This document shows positions 34,428 through 43,248 of a DNA stretch of 64,000 bases, one piece after another. The notes beneath the pieces are model-generated. The model was not told the DNA's origin, ran no database searches, and saw only the letters and a list, made by a program, of their open reading frames with translations. The translations under genes were made by a program, and so were the position numbers. Origin of the DNA: an uncultured Pelagibacteraceae bacterium (GTDB lineage: Bacteria; Pseudomonadota; Alphaproteobacteria; Pelagibacterales; Pelagibacteraceae). The stretch is from positions 1-64,000 of the forward strand of contig CACAZW010000002.1 in assembly GCA_902537055.1 (NCBI GenBank), given 5' to 3'. How positions within the stretch are numbered: the first letter of the stretch is position 1; each line of letters opens with the position of its first letter.

Positions 34428-35189
34428 GTAAATAATTGAAAAAAGAATAATACTTAAAACTATTCTATAAATAACAAAAAAATTTAAACTAAACATCTTA
34501 ACATAAATAAGAAAATATTTAATTGTAAAATAAGAAAATAAAAATGAAGCTAAAGTAGAAAAAATAAAAATAGTATCAAAATTTATTTGATCATCAATAA
34601 CATCTTTAAATCCCAAAACACTTGCACCTACTAAAGCTGGAATAGACAAATAAAAAGCTATCTTTGATGATTCAACTCTGTCAAATTTTAAAAATCTTGA
34701 AGCTGTAATTACTATACCTGATCTACTTACTCCTGGAATAATAGCTAAAATCTGAAATAACCCTATTATAATAATACTTTTAATATTTAATTCTGAAGAA
34801 ATTTTATTTTTCAATTCAAACTTATCTGAAAAGTATAATAAAATTCCAAAAATAAAAGTTGTCCAAGCGACAACTCTTAAGTTTCTAAATTGATCAATTA
34901 AATTAGTGGAGTAAAAAATATAACCAACAATAACTAATGGTATAGACCCAAGAATTATTAGTAGAAATATATTTTTATTATTAATGATATTTATTAACTC
35001 TTTTCTAAAAAATAAAATAATTGCTAACAAAGAACCTAAATGCAGACTAATATCTAATTGTAGGTTGCTAACATTGAAGTCACTCAATCTTGATATAATT
35101 AAAAGATGTGCAGACGAGCTAACTGGAATAAACTCAGATATACCTTGGATAATTGATAAAACTAGCGTCTCTATGTATTTTGAAATCAT
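34422..35189 (-). CDS. uppP: Undecaprenyl-diphosphatase UppP (BacA)
   Basis: Membrane phosphatase that recycles undecaprenyl pyrophosphate for peptidoglycan and glycan synthesis. 255 residues from ATG 35189 (MISKYIETLVLSIIQGISEF); the open frame begins 21 codons earlier but lacks family similarity there. Both active-site motifs are intact: GISEFIPVSSSAHLLI with its Glu-rich first loop, and PGVSRSG. Several hydrophobic helices follow. Confidence 0.94.
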   Translation of the reverse strand: MISKYIETLVLSIIQGISEFIPVSSSAHLLIISRLSDFNVSNLQLDISLHLGSLLAIILFFRKELINIINNKNIFLLIILGSIPLVIVGYIFYSTNLIDQFRNLRVVAWTTFIFGILLYFSDKFELKNKISSELNIKSIIIIGLFQILAIIPGVSRSGIVITASRFLKFDRVESSKIAFYLSIPALVGASVLGFKDVIDDQINFDTIFIFSTLASFLFSYFTIKYFLIYVKMFSLNFFVIYRIVLSIILFSIIYL

Positions 35190-35296
35190 TAGATCCAATA
35201 CTTCATAATGAAATTGTAACCAAATTAAAGCAATTACATATTTGCATATCATCTATGCATAATAAGAAAAAACCGCTGATTTAATGAAGTTTTGTG

Positions 35297-35314
35297 AAAT
35301 ATTAGTCAATATTT
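35297..35314. repeat. Inverted repeat upstream of gltD
   Basis: AAATATT (35297-35303) and AATATTT (35308-35314) with an AGTC spacer, ending about 53 nt before the gltD start and just upstream of the predicted -35. The placing suits an activator or repressor site for glutamate synthase, but the sequence is AT-rich and no known box (NtrC, Lrp) is matched well. Confidence 0.35.
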
Positions 35315-35326
35315 ATGACCTTGTAA

Positions 35327-35356
35327 TTGTTTATTATTAAATTTTTATCGTATATA
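35327..35356 (+). promoter_or_regulatory. Predicted promoter of gltDB
   Basis: TTGTTT (35327-35332), an 18-nt spacer and TATATA (35351-35356), overlapping TATACA (35353-35358). The predicted start near 35363 leaves about 5 nt before the gltD ATG (35368) and no Shine-Dalgarno element (GCGTCCACC precedes the ATG). Weak -35; moderate confidence only. Confidence 0.4.
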
Positions 35357-35367
35357 CAGCGTCCACC

Positions 35368-36801
35368 ATGTCAGAAAAAATGCTTAAGTTTGTTGATATA
35401 GGTCAACAAAATCCACCTAAAAGAGATATATCAGACCGAAAAGAAGATTTTGATGAAATATATCAAGAATTTCTAAAAGATAGAGCCGTTCAGCAGTCAA
35501 GCAGATGTTCCCAATGTGGAGTGCCGTTTTGCCAAGTTCATTGTCCATTAAGTAACAATATACCAGATTGGCTTAAACTAACTGCTGAGGGAAGATATGA
35601 GGAAGCTTATCAATTATCACAAAGTACAAACAACATGCCAGAAGTTTGTGGAAGAATTTGCCCCCAAGATAGGCTGTGTGAAGGAAATTGTGTAATAGAG
35701 CAATCGGGTCATGGAACAGTAACTATTGGATCAATAGAAAAATATATAACAGAGAAAGCTTGGGAAAATGGTTGGGTTAAACCAATAGAAATAAATAGTG
35801 AAAAAAATGAGAGTGTAGGAATTATAGGTTCTGGTCCTGCTGGACTTGCTTGTGGAGAACAACTCAGAAAAAAAGGATACAAGGTGACTATATATGATCG
35901 TTATGACAGAGCTGGAGGGCTTCTAATATATGGTATCCCAGGATTTAAATTGGAAAAGCATGTTGTTCAAAGAAGAATAAAACTTTTGGAAGAAAGCGGA
36001 ATTAAATTTGTTTTAAACTTTGAAGTTGGAAAAGATTCCAACTTGACGGATTTAAGAGAAAAACACGATGCAATTTTAATAGCCACAGGAGTTTATAAAG
36101 CCAGAGAAGTTAATCTGCCTGGTAACGATTTGAGTAATATTTTCCCTGCAATGGAATTTTTGACAGCATCAAATAAAAAAGGGCTAGGTGATAAAGTTGA
36201 GTTGTTTGATAACGGAACTTTAAATGCTGAAGGAAAAGATGTTGTGGTAATTGGAGGTGGCGATACAGCAATGGACTGCTTAAGGACTTCAGTGAGACAG
36301 AATGCAAAATCTGTAAAATGTTTATATAGAAGAGATAGAGAAAATATGCCAGGATCAGCAAGAGAAGTTGGCAATGCAGAAGAAGAAGGTGTTGAATTCA
36401 TTTGGTTAACAAGCCCTAAAGAGTTTAAGGGAACAAATAAAATCGAAAGTGTAGTTGTTAATAAAATGAAATTGGGTGAACCAGATGATAGCGGTAGAAG
36501 AAAACCAGTTGTGGAAGAAAATTCAGATTTTGAAATTAAAGCTGATCTCGTGATCAAAGCACTTGGATTTGATCCAGAAGATCTTCCAAAATTATTTAAT
36601 GAAGAAAAATTACAAGTATCTAGATGGGGAACAATAAAAGCGGATTTTGATACAATGGAAACTAGTATAGAGGGAGTTTTTGCAGCTGGAGATATAGTTC
36701 GAGGAGCATCTTTAGTGGTTTGGGGCATTAAAGACGGAAGAGATGCGGCAACATCAATTGATAATTATTTACAAAGTAAACAAAAACTTAGAGTTGCTTA
36801 A
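35368..36801 (+). CDS. gltD: Glutamate synthase (NADPH) small subunit
   Basis: FAD/NADPH subunit that passes electrons to the large subunit for glutamine + 2-oxoglutarate to 2 glutamate. 477 residues: N-terminal Fe-S region CSQCGVPFCQVHCPL and CGRICPQDRLCEGNC, FAD-binding GIIGSGPAGLACGEQL, NADPH-binding VVVIGGGDTAMDC, and the final GVFAAGDIVRGASLVVWGI. Its stop overlaps the gltB ATG. The order gltD-gltB is reversed relative to E. coli gltBD. Confidence 0.95.
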   Translation: MSEKMLKFVDIGQQNPPKRDISDRKEDFDEIYQEFLKDRAVQQSSRCSQCGVPFCQVHCPLSNNIPDWLKLTAEGRYEEAYQLSQSTNNMPEVCGRICPQDRLCEGNCVIEQSGHGTVTIGSIEKYITEKAWENGWVKPIEINSEKNESVGIIGSGPAGLACGEQLRKKGYKVTIYDRYDRAGGLLIYGIPGFKLEKHVVQRRIKLLEESGIKFVLNFEVGKDSNLTDLREKHDAILIATGVYKAREVNLPGNDLSNIFPAMEFLTASNKKGLGDKVELFDNGTLNAEGKDVVVIGGGDTAMDCLRTSVRQNAKSVKCLYRRDRENMPGSAREVGNAEEEGVEFIWLTSPKEFKGTNKIESVVVNKMKLGEPDDSGRRKPVVEENSDFEIKADLVIKALGFDPEDLPKLFNEEKLQVSRWGTIKADFDTMETSIEGVFAAGDIVRGASLVVWGIKDGRDAATSIDNYLQSKQKLRVA

Positions 36802-39800
36802 TGAATTTAAGAAATAAAAATTTAAAAATTTTAAAAAGTAATAATGTTTACTCGGAAGAAATGGAACATGATGCATGTGGTGTAGGCTTGGTAGCATCCA
36901 CCGAAGGTATAAAATCAAGAAAAGTCGTAGAGTATGGAATCGATGCCTTAAAAGCTGTTTGGCATAGGGGCGCAATCGATGCAGACGGAAAAACAGGAGA
37001 TGGTGCTGGAATTCATATTGAAATTCCTAAAGATTTCTTTGAGGAAAAAATTGAAGTCACTGGTCATAAACATGATAATTCTGAACTATGTGTGGGTATG
37101 ATTTTCTTACCAAGAAATGATTATAGCGCTCAAGAGCAATGTAGAACTATTGTTGAAAGTGAACTAACAAAGAGAAATTTTAGTATCTATGGTTGGAGAC
37201 AAGTTCCTGTTGATCCCTCTGTCTTAGGAGAAAAAGCCGAACAAACAAGACCTGAAATTACTCAAGTATTGTTCACATACAATGACAAAAAAGTTGTCAA
37301 TAAATCTCTGGAACAAAAATTGTATGAAACTAGAAGAGTAATTGAAAAAGAAGCTCTCAATAATCAATTAAATAATTTTTATATATGTTCATTTAGTTCT
37401 AAATCTATCATTTACAAAGGAATGTTTTTAGCAGAAGCTTTGTCAGATTTTTATACTGACTTAAAAGATGAAAGATTTATATCTAGGTATGCAATATTTC
37501 ACCAAAGATTTTCAACTAATACTGCGCCAAGTTGGGACTTAGCTCAACCATTTAGATCTATAGCCCATAATGGTGAAATAAATACTCTTAAAGGAAATGT
37601 TAATTGGATGAAGGTCCACGAAGAAGAGATGTTTAGTCCAGTTTTCGAAGATATAGAGAATCTTAAGCCTGTAATACCAGCTGGAAATTCTGACTCTGCA
37701 TCATTAGATAATGTTTTTGAGTTATTAAATATTTCTGGACAACCTGCCCCTCTAGCAAAATTAATGTTAATACCAGATGCTTGGTCAAAAAAAAATAAGG
37801 TATTAAAAAAAGATCATCAACAATTATTCAATTTTTTAAATAGTACCATGGAGCCTTGGGATGGGCCAGCTGCTATAGCTGCAACAGATAATGAATGGGT
37901 AATTGTTGCAACTGACAGAAATGGATTAAGACCACTTAGATATACAGTAACAAGAGACAAACTCCTTTTTGCAGGAAGTGAAACAGGAATGATAGATTTA
38001 AATGAGAAAAAAATTGTATCTAAAGGAAGATTAGGACCTGGAGAAATATTAGGAGTTAGAATAGAAAAAGGCAAAGTATATTCAAACGATGAAATAAAAA
38101 ACTATCTTTCAAAAGAATATAAGCATTACAACAATCAAATTATTGATCTTGATAAAAAATTAGAGGCAGAAACTGAAAAAGTAGAGTTAGAAGGTCAAAG
38201 TTTGAGAAATTTTCAACATTGTTTTGGATATAGCATAGAAGATTTAGAATTAATTCTTCATCCAATGGCAGAAGATGCTAAAGAAGCAACAGGATCAATG
38301 GGTGATGACACGCCTTTAGCAGTTTTATCTGACAAATATAGACCACTATATCATTACTTTAGACAAAACTTTAGTCAGGTTACAAATCCACCAATTGACT
38401 CTCTCAGAGAAAATAAAGTTATGAGTTTAAAGACAAGATTTGGAAATCTTGGTAATATTTTAGATTTTAGTAAATTAACTAAAGACAATATTTATGTCTT
38501 AAATAGTCCGATATTATCAAATGCACAATTTGAAAAATTTTTCAAATTCTTTGGAAATAATAATAAAGTTTTAGATTGTACATTCAGTAAAGATGAGGAT
38601 TTAGAGACATCAATAAGTTTACTCAAAGTTAAATCTGAACAAGCTGTTAGAGAGGGAATTAAACAAATAATATTATCTGATAAAAATATTTCAGAAAATA
38701 GAATGCCAATGCCGATGCTTTTATGTATAGGGGCGATAAATACACACTTAGTTAAATCAGGTTTAAGAGGTTATGTTTCAATTAATGTTCAAACTGGAGA
38801 TGCTTTAGATACTCACTCTTTTGCAACATTAATTGGTGTTGGTGCTACTACAGTGAATCCTTATTTAGCTTTTGATAGCTTATATCAAAGACATTATAAG
38901 AAATTATTTGGAAATTTTACTTTTGATGAATGTGTTTCAAGATATATCAAATCAGTCAATCTCGGTCTTCTTAAAATAATGTCTAAAATGGGAATTTCTG
39001 TTTTAAGTTCTTACAGAGGTGGATGTAATTTTGAAACTGTGGGACTAAGCAGAACAATAGTGAAAGATTACTTTCCTGGGATGTTATCAAAGATTTCTGG
39101 AATTGGTTTAAAAGGAATAGAAAAGAAAATTAGAACTATACACAAAGAAGCATTTTTCGATAATTCAAACATTTTACCTATTGGAGGTATTTACAGATAT
39201 AGAAAAAATGGTGAAACACATCAGTATCAAGGCAAACTAATTCATTTACTGCAAACTGCGGTCGGACAAGGATCTTACGAAATATATAAAAAATACACAA
39301 AAGGTATTTACAATCTAAATCCAATAAGTTTAAGAGATTTAGTAGATTTTAAATCTAAAAATCCTATAGATATATCTAATGTTGAGCCTGCATCTAATAT
39401 ATTAAAAAGATTTGGAAGCGGAAGTATGTCTCATGGAGCTTTATCTAAAGAAGCACATGAAACTCTTGCTGTTGGTATGAACAGAATTAAAGGCGCATCT
39501 TGTAGTGGTGAAGGTGGAGAAGATGAAAAAAGATTTAAGATTATGGAGAATGGAGATAGTGCAAATTCAAGGGTTAAACAAATTGCATCAGCTAGATTTG
39601 GAGTAACCATTAATTACTTAAATAATTGTAATGAGATTGAAATCAAAATTGCACAGGGTGCTAAACCAGGTGAAGGTGGACAATTACCAGGTTTTAAAGT
39701 TACGGATGAAATTGCGAGATTGAGACACTCAACGCCAGGAGTTACTTTAATATCACCTCCACCACATCATGATATTTACTCAATAGAAGATCTAGCTCAA

Positions 39801-41297
39801 TTAATTTATGACTTAAAACAAATAAATCCTAAGGCTAGGGTTGGAGTTAAATTAGTTGCTTCATCAGGAATTGGAACGATAGCTGCTGGAGTTGCAAAAG
39901 CTAAAGCAGACATAATTTTAATTTCAGGGCACTCAGGAGGTACAGGAGCCACTCCACAGACAAGCGTTAAATATGTTGGAGTTCCTTGGGAGATGGGATT
40001 AACAGAAGCAAATCAGGTATTGACTTTAAATAACTTGAGACATCAAGTGACACTTAGAACTGACGGTGGAATAAAAACAGGAAGAGATGTTGTAATTGCA
40101 GCCATGATGGGAGCAGAAGAATTTGGCGTAGCAACAACTGCTTTAGTCGCAATGGGATGTATAATGGTCAGACAATGTCATTCAAATACATGTCCAGTGG
40201 GTGTTTGCACACAAGATGATAAATTAAGAGAGAAATTTACAGGAACTCCTGAGAAAGTAGTAAACCTTTTTACGTTTATAGCAGAGGAAGTAAGAGAAAT
40301 ACTTGCTGACCTTGGTTTCAAATCTTTAAATGAAGTAATTGGAAGAACTGACTTACTAAGGCAAGTAAGCAAAGGATCACCAAACTTGGATGATCTAGAC
40401 TTAAATCCTCTTTTTGTTCAGGCAGATCCTGGAAAAAATAAAAGATATTGTGAAAAACCTGAAATTAATTCTGTTCCAGATACTTTAGATCAAAAATTAT
40501 GGCCAGAAATAGAAGTCAAAATAGATAAAAAAGAAAAAATAAATCAAGAATTTGAAATTCAAAACACTGATAGAGCAGTTGGTACAAGAATTTCTTATCA
40601 TTTGTACAAAAAATTTGGAAATAACAATCTTGATGAAAATTCGATCGAATTAAATTTTAAAGGTTCAGCAGGCCAATCCTTTGGTGCTTTTGCTATTAAA
40701 GGATTAAAACTAATTTTAAAAGGGGATGCAAATGATTATGTTGCCAAAGGATTATCAGGTGGAACTATTGTGATTAAATTACAAGATGAAAGCAACCTTG
40801 TTTCAAATGAAAATACTATTATTGGAAATACTGTTTTGTATGGAGCTACTTCAGGAAAATTATTAGCTGCAGGACAAGCAGGAGAGAGATTTGCTGTTAG
40901 AAATTCAGGTGCAACTGCAGTAGTAGAAGGTTGCGATTCAAATGGATGTGAATACATGACAGGCGGAAACATTATTATACTAGGAGATATTGGCGATAAT
41001 TTTGGAGCTGGCATGACAGGAGGTATGGCATTTATTTATGACCCTGAAAATCAATTTGATAAAAAAGTAAATCCTGAAAGTGTAGTTTGGCAAACTCCAG
41101 AAACTAAATTTTGGATTGAGCATCTAAGAAAATTAATTCAAGAGCATGCGATAGAAACAAATTCAACCATCTCGAAAAAAATTGTTGAGAATTTTGAAAA
41201 TGAAATAAATAATTTCGTCCAAGTTTGTCCAAAAGAAATGTTAGATAAGTTAGAGAATCCTATATCAAACAAAAAATTAATCGGTCAAGCTAGTTAG
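36801..41297 (+). CDS. gltB: Glutamate synthase (NADPH) large subunit
   Basis: 1498-residue large subunit. A propeptide of 25 residues precedes the N-terminal nucleophile Cys26 (HDACGVGLVAS) of the glutaminase domain. The FMN-binding synthase domain (SGEGGEDEKRF, GAKPGEGGQLPG, ISGHSGGTGATP) follows, with the 3Fe-4S cysteines at 1126, 1131 and 1136 in CHSNTCPVGVC, and the C-terminal beta-helix glycine-rich GXXGXXXG repeats. Full length and intact. Expressed with gltD; main ammonia assimilation route with glutamine synthetase. Confidence 0.96.
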   Translation: MNLRNKNLKILKSNNVYSEEMEHDACGVGLVASTEGIKSRKVVEYGIDALKAVWHRGAIDADGKTGDGAGIHIEIPKDFFEEKIEVTGHKHDNSELCVGMIFLPRNDYSAQEQCRTIVESELTKRNFSIYGWRQVPVDPSVLGEKAEQTRPEITQVLFTYNDKKVVNKSLEQKLYETRRVIEKEALNNQLNNFYICSFSSKSIIYKGMFLAEALSDFYTDLKDERFISRYAIFHQRFSTNTAPSWDLAQPFRSIAHNGEINTLKGNVNWMKVHEEEMFSPVFEDIENLKPVIPAGNSDSASLDNVFELLNISGQPAPLAKLMLIPDAWSKKNKVLKKDHQQLFNFLNSTMEPWDGPAAIAATDNEWVIVATDRNGLRPLRYTVTRDKLLFAGSETGMIDLNEKKIVSKGRLGPGEILGVRIEKGKVYSNDEIKNYLSKEYKHYNNQIIDLDKKLEAETEKVELEGQSLRNFQHCFGYSIEDLELILHPMAEDAKEATGSMGDDTPLAVLSDKYRPLYHYFRQNFSQVTNPPIDSLRENKVMSLKTRFGNLGNILDFSKLTKDNIYVLNSPILSNAQFEKFFKFFGNNNKVLDCTFSKDEDLETSISLLKVKSEQAVREGIKQIILSDKNISENRMPMPMLLCIGAINTHLVKSGLRGYVSINVQTGDALDTHSFATLIGVGATTVNPYLAFDSLYQRHYKKLFGNFTFDECVSRYIKSVNLGLLKIMSKMGISVLSSYRGGCNFETVGLSRTIVKDYFPGMLSKISGIGLKGIEKKIRTIHKEAFFDNSNILPIGGIYRYRKNGETHQYQGKLIHLLQTAVGQGSYEIYKKYTKGIYNLNPISLRDLVDFKSKNPIDISNVEPASNILKRFGSGSMSHGALSKEAHETLAVGMNRIKGASCSGEGGEDEKRFKIMENGDSANSRVKQIASARFGVTINYLNNCNEIEIKIAQGAKPGEGGQLPGFKVTDEIARLRHSTPGVTLISPPPHHDIYSIEDLAQLIYDLKQINPKARVGVKLVASSGIGTIAAGVAKAKADIILISGHSGGTGATPQTSVKYVGVPWEMGLTEANQVLTLNNLRHQVTLRTDGGIKTGRDVVIAAMMGAEEFGVATTALVAMGCIMVRQCHSNTCPVGVCTQDDKLREKFTGTPEKVVNLFTFIAEEVREILADLGFKSLNEVIGRTDLLRQVSKGSPNLDDLDLNPLFVQADPGKNKRYCEKPEINSVPDTLDQKLWPEIEVKIDKKEKINQEFEIQNTDRAVGTRISYHLYKKFGNNNLDENSIELNFKGSAGQSFGAFAIKGLKLILKGDANDYVAKGLSGGTIVIKLQDESNLVSNENTIIGNTVLYGATSGKLLAAGQAGERFAVRNSGATAVVEGCDSNGCEYMTGGNIIILGDIGDNFGAGMTGGMAFIYDPENQFDKKVNPESVVWQTPETKFWIEHLRKLIQEHAIETNSTISKKIVENFENEINNFVQVCPKEMLDKLENPISNKKLIGQAS

Positions 41298-42051
41298 TAT
41301 TTTTAATAATATTATCTAACTCTTTAGAAATAATATTTAGATTTTTTTTTGACGAGAGACTATGGTCACCCTTCTTAATTATAATTAATCTTTTTTTTGC
41401 TTTGCTAAAGGTTTTTAAAACTTCTCTTGAGTATTTAATTGGTACCACTTCATCTCTTTGACCATGGACCATAGTAACAGGTATTTTCATCGGAATTTTA
41501 ACATTCAAAACTTTATTTTGTTTTTTTTTTCCATCTTTAATTAATTGATTAGTTATGAGATACTCATATCCACCATTTTTAATTTTGGTAATACCTTTTT
41601 TGATAATTTCACTCTTTGTCTTTTTTGAAAATTTTTTCCACAATATTCTTGTTAAAAATTCTGGAGCAGAGCCAATTCCCACAAAGCCTTTAATCTGTTT
41701 TTTAATTGATTTAAATAATAATAAAGAAATCCAAGCACCCATACTAGAACCTATTAAAATCATATCATTTTTTTTAACTATTTTTTTAATAGTCAGTTTC
41801 GCTTCATTTGCCCAAGTTGAAATATTCCCTTTTGTAAACTCACCTGAAGATTTTCCATATCCAGAATATTCTAGTGCCAAAAAACCTAATTTATTTTTTT
41901 TAGCATACTTTAAAAATCTTTTAGGTTTATCTCCTTCTATATCAGAAGCAAAACCTGGTAAAAATATAATATAAAGATTTTTCTTATAATAATTGCTTAT
42001 ATATCTTAGTTTTTTTGTTTTAGAAATTTTTAGAAATTTAAATTTTTTCAT
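41290..42051 (-). CDS. Alpha/beta hydrolase (serine esterase-like)
   Basis: 253-residue hydrolase. Oxyanion region LPGFASDIEGDKPKRF, nucleophile elbow GSSMGAW, acid GQRDEVVP and final His in KKGDHSLS. It resembles small alpha/beta hydrolases of the palmitoyl-protein-thioesterase ABHD10-like type seen in alphaproteobacteria, but substrate is not known. Convergent with gltB (8-nt overlap) and divergent from the glycosyltransferase with 42 nt between starts. Lys content is very high. Confidence 0.83.
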   Translation of the reverse strand: MKKFKFLKISKTKKLRYISNYYKKNLYIIFLPGFASDIEGDKPKRFLKYAKKNKLGFLALEYSGYGKSSGEFTKGNISTWANEAKLTIKKIVKKNDMILIGSSMGAWISLLLFKSIKKQIKGFVGIGSAPEFLTRILWKKFSKKTKSEIIKKGITKIKNGGYEYLITNQLIKDGKKKQNKVLNVKIPMKIPVTMVHGQRDEVVPIKYSREVLKTFSKAKKRLIIIKKGDHSLSSKKNLNIISKELDNIIKNTN

Positions 42052-42093
42052 ATAAAGTATTAAAATTGATTTGAAATATTATAACTCTACCAT

Positions 42094-43248
42094 ATGCATC
42101 CAAAATTGAAAGTTCTGCAAGTTATACCAAAACTTGGATACGGTGGCGCAGAAACAGGTTGTTATGATATCGCACACTATCTACATGAAAATGATTGTAA
42201 ATCTTTTTTAATATGCAACGGTGGTGAATTAACAAAGTTTATAGATAAAAAAAAAGTTAAATATATAAGATTACCTGTTAATTCCAAAAACCCCATTTTA
42301 GTTTTTTTTAATTCAATAATTATCTCTTTAATAATTTTATTTTATGGAATTGACATTGTTCACGCGAGAAGTAGAGCGCCTGCATGGTCTTGTTTGCTAG
42401 CTACCAAAATAACACGACGTAAATTTGTAACTACATTTCATGGAACATATAATTTTAAAAGTAAATTAAAAAAATTATATAATTCTGTAATGTTGAGATC
42501 AGATTTAATTATTGCTGGGTCTAATTTTATATTTTCGCACATTAAAGAAAACTATTTTGAATACCTTGAAGATAAAAAAAAATTCTTGGTGATATTTAGA
42601 GGCATTAATACTGATTATTTTGATCCATCAACTACTATAGAAACAGAGGAAGATGAATTATTTAAATCATGGGGACTTAAAATTGAGAGAAAAACTGTTC
42701 TATTACCTGGAAGATTAACAGAATGGAAAGGCCAAGAAATGTTTTTAGATGCTATTAATAAAGTAAATATTAATTTAGGACATGAGGTATTTAATGTAAT
42801 TATTCTTGGGAGCGATCAAGGAAGAGAACTTTACAAAAAGAAACTTATTAGGTTAGTTGAACAGTACAGATTAACTAACCAAGTAAAATTTATAGATCAT
42901 TGTAAAAATATGCCTCTAGCTTACAAAGTTTCAGACATTATAGTTTCCTCATCTATAGAACCAGAAGCCTTTGGAAGAATATCTGTTGAGGCTCAGGCAA
43001 TGAAAAAACCAATTGTTGCAAGTAATATTGGGGGATCAAAAGAGACTATAAATGAAAATAAAACAGGATTTTTATTTGAAGCAAATAACTCTGAGGATCT
43101 TTCAAAAAAATTAATAGAAATTATGAATTTAGATGAACAGACTATCAATCAAATGGGCATAGAAGGTAGAAAAAATGTCGTTTCAAAATTTAATGTTGAA
43201 AAAATGTGTTTTTCTACTTATTCAGAGTATAAAAAATTAATAAACTAA
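42094..43248 (+). CDS. Group 1 glycosyltransferase (GT4, GT-B fold)
   Basis: 384-residue sugar transferase. N-terminal GT4 start QVIPKLGYGGAETGCYDIAHYL, donor-binding LLPGRLTEWKGQEMFLDA and the EX7E motif in SSIEPEAFGRISVEAQAM, followed by IVASNIGGSKETI. Likely acts on lipopolysaccharide core or another surface glycan at the inner membrane. Its stop overlaps the thrS start (TAATG), so it is translated with the thrS-infC operon, an odd but neat pairing. Sugar unknown. Confidence 0.9.
   Translation: MHPKLKVLQVIPKLGYGGAETGCYDIAHYLHENDCKSFLICNGGELTKFIDKKKVKYIRLPVNSKNPILVFFNSIIISLIILFYGIDIVHARSRAPAWSCLLATKITRRKFVTTFHGTYNFKSKLKKLYNSVMLRSDLIIAGSNFIFSHIKENYFEYLEDKKKFLVIFRGINTDYFDPSTTIETEEDELFKSWGLKIERKTVLLPGRLTEWKGQEMFLDAINKVNINLGHEVFNVIILGSDQGRELYKKKLIRLVEQYRLTNQVKFIDHCKNMPLAYKVSDIIVSSSIEPEAFGRISVEAQAMKKPIVASNIGGSKETINENKTGFLFEANNSEDLSKKLIEIMNLDEQTINQMGIEGRKNVVSKFNVEKMCFSTYSEYKKLIN

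Noticed and set aside
36093..36728. 211-codon open frame antisense to gltD
   Set aside because: Shadow ORF: low-complexity Ser/Pro/Leu content, wholly inside an intact conserved gene on the other strand, no ribosome-binding site.
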